A DNA stretch of 64,000 nucleotides from Campylobacter lari (GTDB lineage Bacteria; Campylobacterota; Campylobacteria; Campylobacterales; Campylobacteraceae): contig NZ_LR134508.1 in assembly GCF_900638335.1 (NCBI RefSeq), forward strand, positions 1,426,001 through 1,490,000. Direction: 5' to 3'. The translations under genes and the position numbers were made by a program. Of the stretch, positions 47,724 to 56,791 are shown piece after piece. Each line of letters starts with the position of its first letter. The first letter of the stretch is position 1. The notes beneath the pieces are model-generated. The model saw only the letters and a list, made by a program, of their open reading frames with translations, made no database searches and was not told the DNA's origin.

Positions 47724-48170
47724 AATTTCATTTTTAAAACAATAAAACCATATTCATCTTTATATTCACCCTCTTGTATAAAACTATTTTTCTGATAAAA
47801 TTTATACACCTTATAATTATCTTTTATTTAATTCAACATATTTCAAATGATAATCACTTATGGTTTTAGATATTAAAGCACTCCATATAGCTTGATTAAA
47901 ATATTTTGATCTTAAAAACAACATTTCAATTTTATCATCCACAAATACTAAAAATCCAATCATTTAGTCTTTATCATAGCAAATCAAATAATTTAAACTA
48001 AAAAATACTTAAGAATTTAAAAGATCATTTTTAATCTTTTCTCTATCAAAATTAGATAAAAAATCATGAGAATTTTTCACACTATCCTCTGATATATCAA
48101 TCAATTTATCCTTGATATCATCTGTAATTTCTTCATAATATTTAATTTTAATGTAATTATTTTTAAACAT
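47720..48170 (-). pseudogene. Second decayed acetyltransferase-like gene
   Basis: Reading from ATG 48170 on the minus strand gives KNNYIKIKYYEEITDDIKDK and about 53 residues before a stop. Sense then continues as MIGFLVFVDDKIEMLFLRSK and FNQAIWSALISKTISDYHLK, and ends in YKDEYGFIVLK after several stops and frame changes. The layout fits a GNAT acetyltransferase (central beta strands, late acceptor region) with multiple inactivating mutations. It fills the 500-base gap between pcm and the alpha-carbonic anhydrase gene. Confidence 0.65.
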
Positions 48171-48195
48171 AAGCTTCTTATATGGTACATTTTTT

Positions 48196-48201
48196 TATAA
48201 T
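48196..48201 (+). promoter_or_regulatory. -10 box for the alpha-carbonic anhydrase gene
   Basis: TATAAT preceded by a T-run, 21 bases before the ATG at 48222. This is the T-rich promoter style of Campylobacter. Confidence 0.5.
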
Positions 48202-48221
48202 TATACTAAAAAAGGAATATT

Positions 48222-48962
48222 ATGAAATTGAAAACATTACTTTTTAGCTTATTTGCCACTAGCATGCTTTTTGCCTATGAACAAATGCCACAAAATGCCT
48301 CGCATGGAAATTTTTTAGACAAAGATAAATGGAAAAATTTGGATAAAAATTGGGTTTATTGCGAAAGTGGTTTAAACCAAAATTTTATCAATATAAACAC
48401 CAAAAAAATTATTAATAAAAATCACTCTTTTGAATTTAACTACACCAATGATTCTTTTGGTCTAATAAATGATGGTTATACCATAAAAATGCATTTTGCA
48501 AGCAATGGAAGTCATATTGTGCTAGATAATACAGCATATAATTTATCTCATTTTCACTTTCACGCTCCATCAAAAATTTCTATTGATAAAAAATCTTATC
48601 CTTTAGAAATTCATTTTAGTCATGTAAGTCAAAAAGGTGATATAGTAGTGGTTGCGTTATTTTTACAAGAAGGCAAAGAAAATCCTTTTATTAAAAAAAT
48701 TATTCGTGCTTTTCCTAAAAAAGAAGGTGATAAACTTTATGTGCAAGGTTTAAACGCCAATGAATTATTACCAAATAATACTCAATCCTTTTATATCTTT
48801 AAAAATAAACTCAACAAGCCTTGTGATCAAAAAATCACTTGGATAGTTTTAAAAGACATAAGCTATGCTTCTAAAGAGCAAATCCAAACCATACAAAATT
48901 TAATGGGAAAAAATGAGAATTTAAAAATACAAGAAATTAATAATTTAGAACAAAATGATTAA
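48222..48962 (+). CDS. cah: Alpha-class carbonic anhydrase, exported
   Basis: A 246-residue periplasmic enzyme with signal peptide LLFSLFATSMLFAYE. The three zinc histidines are present in SHFHFHAPS (two) and EIHFSHV (third), and GLINDGYTI resembles the alpha-CA strand before them. It hydrates CO2 or handles bicarbonate outside the cytoplasm and may help acid tolerance. It is shared with Helicobacter and unrelated in fold to the beta enzyme in this window. An AAAGGAAT ribosome site is present. Confidence 0.92.
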   Translation: MKLKTLLFSLFATSMLFAYEQMPQNASHGNFLDKDKWKNLDKNWVYCESGLNQNFININTKKIINKNHSFEFNYTNDSFGLINDGYTIKMHFASNGSHIVLDNTAYNLSHFHFHAPSKISIDKKSYPLEIHFSHVSQKGDIVVVALFLQEGKENPFIKKIIRAFPKKEGDKLYVQGLNANELLPNNTQSFYIFKNKLNKPCDQKITWIVLKDISYASKEQIQTIQNLMGKNENLKIQEINNLEQND

Positions 48963-48983
48963 GCAAACTAAGCTTAATCATTT
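48953..48983. terminator. Bidirectional terminator
   Basis: A perfect 12-bp stem (48953-48964 with 48972-48983) with a 7-base loop lies between convergent cah and the membrane protein gene and overlaps the cah stop. Confidence 0.6.
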
Positions 48984-49606
48984 ATAAAAGCTTGAATTTT
49001 TTCTAAATTAACTCTAAAAAGTTTAAAATTTAACTCGCAAGATATTTTTAAATCAGCAAAAAAAGGATTTTTCAAACTTGCTATAAGCAAATAATCATCT
49101 TTTTTCAAAACTCTTTGTGTAGAAAATTCTTTATCCTTTACCTTTTCAAAAATACTTTCACTTGAATTAATATCTTCTTTTAACTTCTTACTATAAAGCA
49201 AAATTCCGCAAAAGAAATTCCCAAAGTCATCTTTAAATTTCACATCATAAAGGGTAAAATCGTCAAAAATAAAAGAATTTTGAGAATGATAAGTTTTTAA
49301 AGAAAAATCAAAAGCAATTTTTTCAAAATCTTTTTGATTAAAGCCTTGTTTATCAAATTTAGCATTGTTTTGTTTTAAAAATTCCTCACACATTTTAAAT
49401 ACAAGCTCATTGCATCCCCACATAAGCTTTCTTCCTAAAATTCTAAAAAACAAAACTCCTGCTAAAACAGCAAAAAACAAAGCCATAATTATATCTTTGC
49501 TAAATTGAAAAGCAAGAAAAAATATAACCAAAGCTTCAGCAAATGCTAAAATTTGTAAAGCTTTGAGTCTTTTATTTAAAGCTTGCCTTATGGCTTCAAA
49601 ATCCAT
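48974..49606 (-). CDS. Uncharacterised membrane protein next to typA
   Basis: A 210-residue protein with two adjacent membrane segments near the N-terminus (about 18-34 and 38-58). A soluble alpha/beta domain follows, with FDDFTLYDVKFKDDFGNFFCG. The layout resembles DUF3137-type galanin-like proteins, but I cannot confirm the family. It starts exactly at the typA stop (1-base overlap), so it is translated from the typA mRNA. Function unknown. Confidence 0.75.
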   Translation of the reverse strand: MDFEAIRQALNKRLKALQILAFAEALVIFFLAFQFSKDIIMALFFAVLAGVLFFRILGRKLMWGCNELVFKMCEEFLKQNNAKFDKQGFNQKDFEKIAFDFSLKTYHSQNSFIFDDFTLYDVKFKDDFGNFFCGILLYSKKLKEDINSSESIFEKVKDKEFSTQRVLKKDDYLLIASLKNPFFADLKISCELNFKLFRVNLEKIQAFIND

Positions 49607-51426
49607 TAAGACTTAGCCTTTTCCATTCTTTTTCTTTGAGTAGGATCGAGATATCTTTTTCTAACTCTAATATTTTGCGGAGTAACCTCTACAAGCTCAT
49701 CTTCTTCTATCCACTCTAATGCTCTTTCAAGGCTTAATTTTCTAGGTGGCACAAGCTTAATCGCATCATCACTTCCGCTTGCCCTAACATTAGTTAAATT
49801 TTTACCTTTAATAGGATTAACATCTAAATCATTTGGGCGTGAATGTTCACCTATAATCATACCTGTATATACTTTTGTTTGAGGATCGATAAACAATACC
49901 CCTCTATCTTGTAGGTTAAATAAAGAATACCCTAGTGCAACACCATTCTCCATAGAAATCAACGCACCATTATTTCTTTTTTCAACTGCTCCACTAAATG
50001 GACGAAACTCTAAAAAGCTATGGTTCATCACACCCTCGCCTTTAGTATCTGTTAAAAATTGTGATCTAAATCCTATAAGCCCACGTGCAGGAATTTCAAA
50101 CTCAAGTCTAGTTTGACCATCTCCAGTTGGTGTCATAGTTTTCATTTCGGCTTTTCTTTTGCCTAGTTTTTCAATCACTACTCCGGTAAAATCATCAGGC
50201 ACATCAATCACTAAATGCTCAAACGGCTCTGTTTTAACACCATCTTCTATCTTAACAATAACTTCAGGTCTTCCCATGCAAAACTCAAAGCCTTCTCTAC
50301 GCATATTTTCCGCTAAGATAGTTATTTGCAGCTCGCCTCTTCCGCTTACTTTAAATTTACCCTCACCTGTACTTTCATATTTCATAGCAATATTAGTTTT
50401 CATTTCCGCTTCTAAGCGTTCTGCAATTTTATTTGAAGTTACATGTTTGCCTTCAGTACCCGCTAAAGGACCATCATTTACTGAAAACACTATACTTAAA
50501 GTTGGCTCCTCTATATGTAAAGGATCAAGTGGCATAGGATTATTTGGATCTACAACACTATCTCCTACATCTAAAGCTTCAAAACCTGCAATTGCTACAA
50601 TATCGCCAGTTCCTGCTTCTTCAATGTCCATTTTTTCTAGACCCATAAAACCAATAAGTTTTGAAATTCTTCCATTAATTTTAGAACCATCTGCCTTAGC
50701 AAGCATTACATTTTGATTTTTCTTTACTCTACCATTAAAAATTCTTGCAATTCCTATTTTACCAACGAAATTATCATAACCTAGAGTAAAAACTTGAAGC
50801 TGTAAAGGATTTTCATCACTACCGCTTGGAGCAGGTACGCGCTCAAGTATAGTCTTAAACAATGGCTCCATATTAGTGCTTTCATCTTCAAGTGCGAGTT
50901 TTGCATAACCATTTTTAGCAGCCGCATAAACTACAGCAAAATCAAGTTGTTCATCATTTGCCTCTAAAGCCACGAAAAGATCAAAAATTTCATTGATCAC
51001 TCTTTCAGGATCAGCAGCTGGTTTGTCGATTTTATTAATAACAACAATAGGTTTAAGCCCTAAAGATAAAGCCTTTTTTACCACAAATTTAGTTTGAGGC
51101 ATAACCCCTTCTTGCGCATCAACTAAAAGCAAAACCCCATCAACCATTTTTAATACACGCTCAACTTCACCACCAAAATCAGCATGGCCTGGAGTGTCTA
51201 TGATGTTTATTTTAGTGCCTTTATAGTTAATAGCAGTATTTTTAGAAAGTATAGTAATACCTCTTTCTTTTTCTATATCATTACTATCCATCACACGCTC
51301 TGCTATTTGCTCACGCTCACTAAAAGTTCCTGATTGCTTTAAAAGCTCATCTACCATCGTTGTTTTACCATGATCAACGTGAGCTATAACGGCTATATTT
51401 CTAATATTATCCAAGTTTTTCTCCAA
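49606..51426 (-). CDS. typA: Ribosome-associated GTPase TypA/BipA
   Basis: A 606-residue translational GTPase related to EF-G. The P-loop [15 protein letters not shown] (about 15-29), switch [12 protein letters not shown] and NKID motif are intact. Domains II, III and V and the BipA-specific C-terminal domain with RPNDLDVNP follow. It acts on 50S assembly and stress adaptation. It is divergent from the flagellar hook block. Confidence 0.97.
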   Translation of the reverse strand: MEKNLDNIRNIAVIAHVDHGKTTMVDELLKQSGTFSEREQIAERVMDSNDIEKERGITILSKNTAINYKGTKINIIDTPGHADFGGEVERVLKMVDGVLLLVDAQEGVMPQTKFVVKKALSLGLKPIVVINKIDKPAADPERVINEIFDLFVALEANDEQLDFAVVYAAAKNGYAKLALEDESTNMEPLFKTILERVPAPSGSDENPLQLQVFTLGYDNFVGKIGIARIFNGRVKKNQNVMLAKADGSKINGRISKLIGFMGLEKMDIEEAGTGDIVAIAGFEALDVGDSVVDPNNPMPLDPLHIEEPTLSIVFSVNDGPLAGTEGKHVTSNKIAERLEAEMKTNIAMKYESTGEGKFKVSGRGELQITILAENMRREGFEFCMGRPEVIVKIEDGVKTEPFEHLVIDVPDDFTGVVIEKLGKRKAEMKTMTPTGDGQTRLEFEIPARGLIGFRSQFLTDTKGEGVMNHSFLEFRPFSGAVEKRNNGALISMENGVALGYSLFNLQDRGVLFIDPQTKVYTGMIIGEHSRPNDLDVNPIKGKNLTNVRASGSDDAIKLVPPRKLSLERALEWIEEDELVEVTPQNIRVRKRYLDPTQRKRMEKAKS

Positions 51427-51487
51427 AGTCTTAAAATTAAAATCTAATATTATATAAAAAAAATGCTTAAAAATTAAGATTAGAAAA

Positions 51488-51505
51488 TTGGAACACTTGT
51501 TGCTT
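51488..51505 (+). promoter_or_regulatory. Sigma-54 (RpoN) promoter of the hook block
   Basis: TTGGAACACTTGTTGCTT matches the Campylobacter sigma-54 consensus at every key base. GG is at 51490-51491 and GC at 51502-51503, with 10 bases between. It drives the 112-aa gene and fliK. Confidence 0.9.
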
Positions 51506-51541
51506 TTGTCTTGGATAAGAATTATTTTTAAGGAGAAAAAT

Positions 51542-51880
51542 ATGTCAAACCTAAATACTCAAATCTTTAACGCTAACTTAGAAAAACAAGGAACTTCAGT
51601 TTTAAATAGTAAGCATTTTATGGAACTTTTAAATTATTTAGAAGTTGTAAATTCAAACGAAGAAAAAGAATTAAACTATGCAAAGCTTTCAAGTAAAGTA
51701 AGTGAAATTTTAGATGATGCTCATAATGAAAATGCTGTTTTAAACGCTAAAAATATAGAAGAATTGTTAGTAATATTTAAAAACTTTAATCTTTCTCATG
51801 AAAATTTAAAACTTGATTGTGCAGCACAATTGCAAAATTTATTTCCAAATTTAGCAAAAAATAATTTTTTAGTAGGTTAA
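51542..51880 (+). CDS. Free-standing FliK-internal-domain protein, 112 aa
   Basis: ATG 51542 follows AAGGAGAAAAAT; a longer frame from 51488 would run through the promoter and is rejected. The 112-residue product is helical, with no signal peptide or membrane segment. Residues about 25-110 align with residues about 88-176 of the adjacent FliK. Shared features are FM-LL-LEV near the start, a central KNI-EL, and FPNL-K-F near the end. By position it is the counterpart of C. jejuni Cj0040 (from memory). A regulator, chaperone-like partner or export substrate of the hook-length system is possible. Confidence 0.82.
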   Translation: MSNLNTQIFNANLEKQGTSVLNSKHFMELLNYLEVVNSNEEKELNYAKLSSKVSEILDDAHNENAVLNAKNIEELLVIFKNFNLSHENLKLDCAAQLQNLFPNLAKNNFLVG

Positions 51881-51883
51881 TTA

Positions 51884-53590
51884 ATGTCAAATATCCAAAC
51901 AAGCGATGCTTTAAATTTATTAAACATCGCTCCACAAAATGAAAATCCTAGCAAAGAAAGTACTAATTCACAAAGCGATGGAGAGGAATTTTTAAATTCC
52001 TTATTACAAGCAATAAATGAAAAAGATAAAAGCATATCAAAAGATTTTAAAGTACCACAAAAAGAAAACTCAAGCAAAGATAAAGACTTAAAAGACACCA
52101 ATAATAAACTTTCGCTAGATGAAAAAGATGCTATAAAGCTTTTTGAAGGTGCAAATTTTATGCAAATTCTTTCTTTATTAGAAGTTTTACAAAGTGATAG
52201 TAAGGATATAAAATTAAACAAACTCGTGCAAGATAATACTGTTATTTTAGCTCTTGAAAAAAACTTACATAGATTAAAAAATATAAAAAATATTAATGAA
52301 CTTTTTAATGTTGCAAAAGAGCTGGGGTTAAATATCAAAAATATAAAATTTGAGCAAATTAAAGATTTAAAAGAAACCTTTCCAAATCTTGAAAAAAAAG
52401 GTTTTTTTAAAACTTCAAATTTAAATAATAAAGACTTAATTGAACAACAAAAACAAAACAATACTAATGTTTTTCAAGATTTAATCAATCAAAAAATTAC
52501 TAAACTTTTAAAAGAAGAACCAAATACAAGCAAAAATGTAAAAAGCAAAGAAAATGAAGGTATTTCTTTGCTTTCTTCTGCTTTAAAAAATATAGAACTT
52601 CCAAAAAAAGATACAAAAGTACAAGTACAAGCAAAAGAGAATATTCAAAACATAGATTTTAAAGAGAAATTTGTAGAAAAAATTCAAATTCAAAATGAAA
52701 AAGAAACAAAAAACACGAAAAACATACAAAACATAACCACTAAACATAATAATAAAGCCAATGATATAGAGCTTATTAATATAACTCAAAATACAAACTT
52801 AAAAAAAGAAATTAAAGACAATGAAAAAATAGATTTTAAAGAAATATTAAAAAATGAAAAATTAACCACTAGCGAAGATGGCTTTAGTAAAAAAATAAGT
52901 TCTGTTTTAGAAAATTCAAGAGATTTAAAAACAGAATTCACGAATACAAAAAACATACAAAATTTACCAAATCAAAATCAAGATTTAAAAGTTAATTTAG
53001 AAAATTTATTAGCCTCTCAAGAAAAACAATTAAAAATAGAAAAAAACACTCAAAATATAGATAATTTTAGTGATATTTTTAAAAGTACTAAAGAAATTAT
53101 AAAAGATGAAAAAGATCATAGCGAGGAAAATTTAAATTCTTATGTGAAAGAAATGAATAGAGTTTCTAATAATTTTGTAAAAAACCAAAATATTCCCATG
53201 AAAGAAACTTTCAATGATTTTGCTCAAGAATTTAAAGAAAAATTAGAAAGTTATAAAGCACCTATAACACGCTTTAGTATAACTCTTAATCCACATAATC
53301 TTGGGGAAGTAGAAGTAACATTGGTTCAAAGAGGATCTAACCTAAACATCAGCTTTAATTCTAACCAAAACACTTTAAATCTTTTCATACAACATCAAGC
53401 TGAGTTTAAAAATGCTCTTGTAAATATGGGCTTTACAAATTTAGAAATGAATTTTAACAACCAAGAAAGAAAAGAGCAAAATCATCCGCAAAAACAAAAA
53501 AATAATAACAATAAAGAAGATAAGGTGAATTTTGAAAAAGAAATTCAAGAAAAACCAAGCTTAGAAATGGTTTTAGCAAAATATTTTTAA
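51884..53590 (+). CDS. fliK: Flagellar hook-length control protein FliK
   Basis: A 568-residue, Asn/Lys-rich, low-complexity protein. Residues about 88-176 form a helical domain repeated in the upstream 112-aa protein. A long linker (about 190-440) has repeated NIQNI-like phrases. The C-terminal FliK domain (about 440-540) contains APITRFSITLNPHNLGEVEV and FTNLEMNFNNQ. FliK is exported and switches the secretion apparatus from hook to filament substrates. It starts 3 bases after the 112-aa gene. Confidence 0.9.
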   Translation: MSNIQTSDALNLLNIAPQNENPSKESTNSQSDGEEFLNSLLQAINEKDKSISKDFKVPQKENSSKDKDLKDTNNKLSLDEKDAIKLFEGANFMQILSLLEVLQSDSKDIKLNKLVQDNTVILALEKNLHRLKNIKNINELFNVAKELGLNIKNIKFEQIKDLKETFPNLEKKGFFKTSNLNNKDLIEQQKQNNTNVFQDLINQKITKLLKEEPNTSKNVKSKENEGISLLSSALKNIELPKKDTKVQVQAKENIQNIDFKEKFVEKIQIQNEKETKNTKNIQNITTKHNNKANDIELINITQNTNLKKEIKDNEKIDFKEILKNEKLTTSEDGFSKKISSVLENSRDLKTEFTNTKNIQNLPNQNQDLKVNLENLLASQEKQLKIEKNTQNIDNFSDIFKSTKEIIKDEKDHSEENLNSYVKEMNRVSNNFVKNQNIPMKETFNDFAQEFKEKLESYKAPITRFSITLNPHNLGEVEVTLVQRGSNLNISFNSNQNTLNLFIQHQAEFKNALVNMGFTNLEMNFNNQERKEQNHPQKQKNNNNKEDKVNFEKEIQEKPSLEMVLAKYF

Positions 53591-53608
53591 ATGGAATATT
53601 TTTTGCTT
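53591..53608 (+). promoter_or_regulatory. Sigma-54 (RpoN) promoter of flgD-flgE
   Basis: ATGGAATATTTTTTGCTT, with GG at 53593-53594 and GC at 53605-53606 (10 bases between), begins right at the fliK stop. It gives flgD-flgE their own sigma-54 start in addition to readthrough from 51488. Confidence 0.8.
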
Positions 53609-53640
53609 TAAGCTTTAAAAATATATAAAAAAGGATTTTT

Positions 53641-54654
53641 ATGTCAAATATAAATACACAAACTCTTCAAGGTCCTTTAGCAGCACTTAACACCAAAGAT
53701 ATGCCAAATACTAAAGGAAACACTAGAGCCGGAGAAAATGGTGGAGATGATGGATTGGTTTATAATCCTGGAGCAGAACTTGACAAGGATGCATTTTTAA
53801 AGCTTCTTTTAATAGAACTTCAACATCAAGATCCAACCGATCCTATGGATACTGAAAAAATGCTTACCCAAACAGCACAACTTTCAGCACTTGAGATGCA
53901 AGATAACACCAATAAAACTATGACTCAACTTGTAAATGCGATGAGTAAATTACAAAACTCTATTGCGGCAAGTACTGGTATGAGTGCATTAGCAGCAGTA
54001 GGAAAACTTGCAACAGTTAAAGATAATTATCTTGTAGTAGCAGATGATGATATACAGTTTCAAATCAATATGTATTTACCGCAAGAACCGCAAAAAGGTA
54101 AAAAGACTGATATTGATACTGAAGATTTTGAGCTTAAGAAAAATGGCGAGGATAAAATAGATATTACAGGTAAAGTGGATAAAGAAATAGCTGGACCTGG
54201 TGAAACTATATATGTAAAATTAGTCGATGATAAAGGTCAAGAAGAAACTGTTAAAGCAGTAGTTGGAGAAGATCAAACATTTAAAATCATAGGACATACC
54301 CCAAGCGTTGATATCAAAACAGCTAAGATTGATTCAGCTTACAAATCAGATAGTGAACCTGTAACATTTACAATTTATAATGAAGCCGGCGATCCTGTAA
54401 GAACAATGAAAGTTAAAGATATGACCGCTGGCATGAAGCAAATTGTTTGGGATAGAACAGATGATAGCGGAAACCCTGTACCATCTGGAAAATACTATGT
54501 AAAAGCAAGCTATATAGGAGAAGATGGAAAAACAGTTAATTCAACCTATGGCGCTTATCCTATCACCGGAGTTAAATTTGAAGAAGGTGAGGCCTTAGTT
54601 GGTATGGGCGGTAGCTGGGTTAAATGGGAAGATATTAAAGAGATTACAGGATAA
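53641..54654 (+). CDS. flgD: Flagellar hook assembly (cap) protein FlgD
   Basis: A 337-residue protein, longer than the roughly 230 residues of E. coli FlgD. The N-terminal FlgD domain has LDKDAFLKLLLIELQHQDPTDPMD-like sequence (about 48-71) and TAQLSALEMQDNTN. The C-terminal FlgD Ig-like module is VTFTIYNEAGDPVRTMKV. Between them is an inserted segment (about 157-232) similar to part of FlgE. It caps the growing hook. An AAAGGA site precedes the ATG. Confidence 0.95.
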   Translation: MSNINTQTLQGPLAALNTKDMPNTKGNTRAGENGGDDGLVYNPGAELDKDAFLKLLLIELQHQDPTDPMDTEKMLTQTAQLSALEMQDNTNKTMTQLVNAMSKLQNSIAASTGMSALAAVGKLATVKDNYLVVADDDIQFQINMYLPQEPQKGKKTDIDTEDFELKKNGEDKIDITGKVDKEIAGPGETIYVKLVDDKGQEETVKAVVGEDQTFKIIGHTPSVDIKTAKIDSAYKSDSEPVTFTIYNEAGDPVRTMKVKDMTAGMKQIVWDRTDDSGNPVPSGKYYVKASYIGEDGKTVNSTYGAYPITGVKFEEGEALVGMGGSWVKWEDIKEITG

Positions 54655-54658
54655 AATT

Positions 54659-56284
54659 ATGTTTACGGCATTTTACAATGGAGTAAATGGGGTAAAATCC
54701 CAAAGTTATGGTATAGACAATACAGCTCATAATATAAGCAATGTAAATACGGTTGGATTTAAATACTCTGATGTAGCTTTTAAAGATGTATTTTATAGCA
54801 CCATAACAACACAATCATACAATAAAGGTCAAACTGGTTATGGTAGTGTAGCAGGAGCTACAAATGATATTTTCGAACAAGGACCAATAGTTTCTACCGA
54901 TAATGAGTTTGATGTAGCAATTGCTGGAAAAGGGTTCTTTGGTGTAAGCAATGCTAATGGAGTTTATTATACTAGAAATGGTGCTTTTAAGCCTGATGCA
55001 AATGGTTTTTTAGTAGATTCAAATGGAAATTATGTGCTTGGAACTATGAATCCATCATTAAAAGAAATTCAGCTAAGCGATAGGGTTTCTAATATGTTTG
55101 GTCAAATTCTTGGTCAAAAAGTTACAACAGCTTGGAGTGGAACACCTGGAGAGAATTTTCAAATAGGTGGAGTTAATACTCAAGGACCTATTTCTGTACC
55201 TAAAAATCTTTATTTGCCGCCTCAACCAACTCAAAATATCACCTGGAGCGGAAATTTAGATACAAGCACCAAAACAGAAGCAGTAAATGTAGATGTAGAT
55301 GCTTCTAAATTTGAATTTAGCAAAAATGAAGATGGTAGTGTAAAAATTTCAGGTAGTGTAAAAGATGAGCAAATTTATGGCTTAAAACCTGGCGATACTA
55401 TATATTTTAAAATTACTGATGAAAAAGGTGCCAGTCAAACATTGCAAGCCACTCTAGATGAGAATTTAGCTTTTAGTATTGATAATCAAAAACTAGATAA
55501 AGTAGATTTGGAAACAGCTAAATTAGAATCATCTCATTTAAGTGTGGAAAAAGAGGTGGCTGATAGCTCAGAACTTTCTGCAAAATTAATCAATCCTGAT
55601 GGTTCTATTAGTTGGGTAAGAGTTAAATTAGATAGAGTTTTACCACAAAATGGAACAGACTTAGAATACAAAGCCGTTGCTCAAGTATATGATAATGATG
55701 GCAATAAAATAGGTGGAACCACTGAAGGTTTAATCACCTTTAACGAAGCTGGAGCTTTAGTTTCTAATACCCTAAATTCAGTAGATAATAACGGCACAAG
55801 GGTTAATATAAATCTTGGTTCTTACTATGATCCAAATATACCAAATTCAGGTTATGATGGACTTCATGCTTTAAAAAATAAACAACCTTCAGTGCATACA
55901 CAAACAGATGGTAAAGGCGAAGGGTTTTTGAATAATTATTCTATCAACACAGATGGTACCATTATAGCCACTTTTACCAACGGTGATCAAATAGCTATGG
56001 CAAAACTAGCATTGTTTAACTTTATGAATGAACAAGGTCTAGAAAAGCTAGGAGAAAATCTTTATGGACAAACTGGTAATAGTGGCAACCCAACCTTTTT
56101 ACTTGATGCTAATGGAAAATTTAGTACAGCTACTTTTGAAGGTGGAAAACTAGAGCAATCAAATGTGGATTTATCGGTGGCTTTTACTAACTTGATCACT
56201 TTACAAAAAGCTTATGATTCAAGTAGCAAAAGCATTACAACAGCTGATCAAATGATACAAAAAGCAATCAACATGAAACGCTAG
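54659..56284 (+). CDS. flgE: Flagellar hook protein FlgE family
   Basis: I start at ATG 54659 (541 residues), because FTAFYNGVNGVKSQSYGIDN is the conserved N-terminal D0 helix of hook/rod proteins. The C-terminal D0 motif NVDLSVAFTNLITLQKAYDS is also intact. The central region is long, and residues about 213-291 resemble an inserted segment of FlgD. Campylobacter carries more than one FlgE-like protein; this is the shorter type, and whether it is the main hook subunit is uncertain. It follows flgD by 4 bases. Confidence 0.92.
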   Translation: MFTAFYNGVNGVKSQSYGIDNTAHNISNVNTVGFKYSDVAFKDVFYSTITTQSYNKGQTGYGSVAGATNDIFEQGPIVSTDNEFDVAIAGKGFFGVSNANGVYYTRNGAFKPDANGFLVDSNGNYVLGTMNPSLKEIQLSDRVSNMFGQILGQKVTTAWSGTPGENFQIGGVNTQGPISVPKNLYLPPQPTQNITWSGNLDTSTKTEAVNVDVDASKFEFSKNEDGSVKISGSVKDEQIYGLKPGDTIYFKITDEKGASQTLQATLDENLAFSIDNQKLDKVDLETAKLESSHLSVEKEVADSSELSAKLINPDGSISWVRVKLDRVLPQNGTDLEYKAVAQVYDNDGNKIGGTTEGLITFNEAGALVSNTLNSVDNNGTRVNINLGSYYDPNIPNSGYDGLHALKNKQPSVHTQTDGKGEGFLNNYSINTDGTIIATFTNGDQIAMAKLALFNFMNEQGLEKLGENLYGQTGNSGNPTFLLDANGKFSTATFEGGKLEQSNVDLSVAFTNLITLQKAYDSSSKSITTADQMIQKAINMKR

Positions 56285-56296
56285 TTATTAGCGTTT
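56276..56296. terminator. Terminator between convergent flgE and the 154-aa gene
   Basis: AAACGCTA (56276-56283) pairs with TAGCGTTT (56289-56296) across a 5-base loop. It overlaps the stop codons of both convergent genes. Confidence 0.5.
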
Positions 56297-56745
56297 TCTA
56301 GTTGATTAAAGTTTTTTTGATTGTTTTCTAATATATACTTTATCTCTTGCTCAAAAAATTCATACACTCTAAGTTGTACTAAAGCTTCTTCCTCATTTTT
56401 ATCCATTAAACGCTCAAGCCTATGAAAATTAATCTTTTTTGCATATCTTGGATTTTTCTTTAAAAGCAAGGCGATATTTTTAAGTAAAGCATCCAAGCTA
56501 AGCTCGTTTTTCAAAACTCTATCTACATATTCTTTAGAAGTTTGTACTAAAATAGCCTGCCTACTTTTATCATCTGGATAAACTTCACTTGCAATATCAG
56601 CTAAAACTTGCCAAATTTCAGCTTTTATGGTTTTATTTGCCACGATAATGGCAGCAAAAGATTTTGCTCTAAATTCCAAAGACAAATGGCTAGGAACAAA
56701 AAATTCTCTAAATTTAGATAAAAAGTTTGCTAATATACTCAACAT
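56281..56745 (-). CDS. Conserved hypothetical protein, 154 aa
   Basis: A helical, charged cytoplasmic protein beginning MLSILANFLSKFREFFVPSH. No membrane segment, metal or catalytic motif stands out; FRAKSFAAIIVANKTIKAE and VYPDDKSRQAILVQTSKEYVDR are its most distinctive stretches. The position after flgE matches C. jejuni Cj0044c (from memory). Function unknown. Confidence 0.75.
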   Translation of the reverse strand: MLSILANFLSKFREFFVPSHLSLEFRAKSFAAIIVANKTIKAEIWQVLADIASEVYPDDKSRQAILVQTSKEYVDRVLKNELSLDALLKNIALLLKKNPRYAKKINFHRLERLMDKNEEEALVQLRVYEFFEQEIKYILENNQKNFNQLENANN

Positions 56746-56791
56746 GCTTCACCTCAATGTTTTTTAAGATATTTTAAGATATTATTTCAAT

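Noticed and set aside
50159..50716. A 185-codon plus-strand frame inside typA
   Set aside because: It is Ser/Pro-rich shadow of the conserved GTPase frame with no initiation signal.
51488..51541. Upstream extension of the 112-aa protein
   Set aside because: This stretch contains the sigma-54 promoter; the ATG at 51542 has an ideal AAGGAG.
51877..52461. A 194-codon minus-strand frame inside fliK
   Set aside because: It is Phe/Ser/Leu-rich, the mirror of Lys/Asn-rich FliK, and begins without a ribosome site; both the plus-strand FliK domain and its paralogue support the plus strand.
54599..54658. Upstream extension of FlgE overlapping flgD
   Set aside because: The conserved hook-protein N-terminus begins at ATG 54659; the extension would be a 20-residue out-of-family tail inside flgD.
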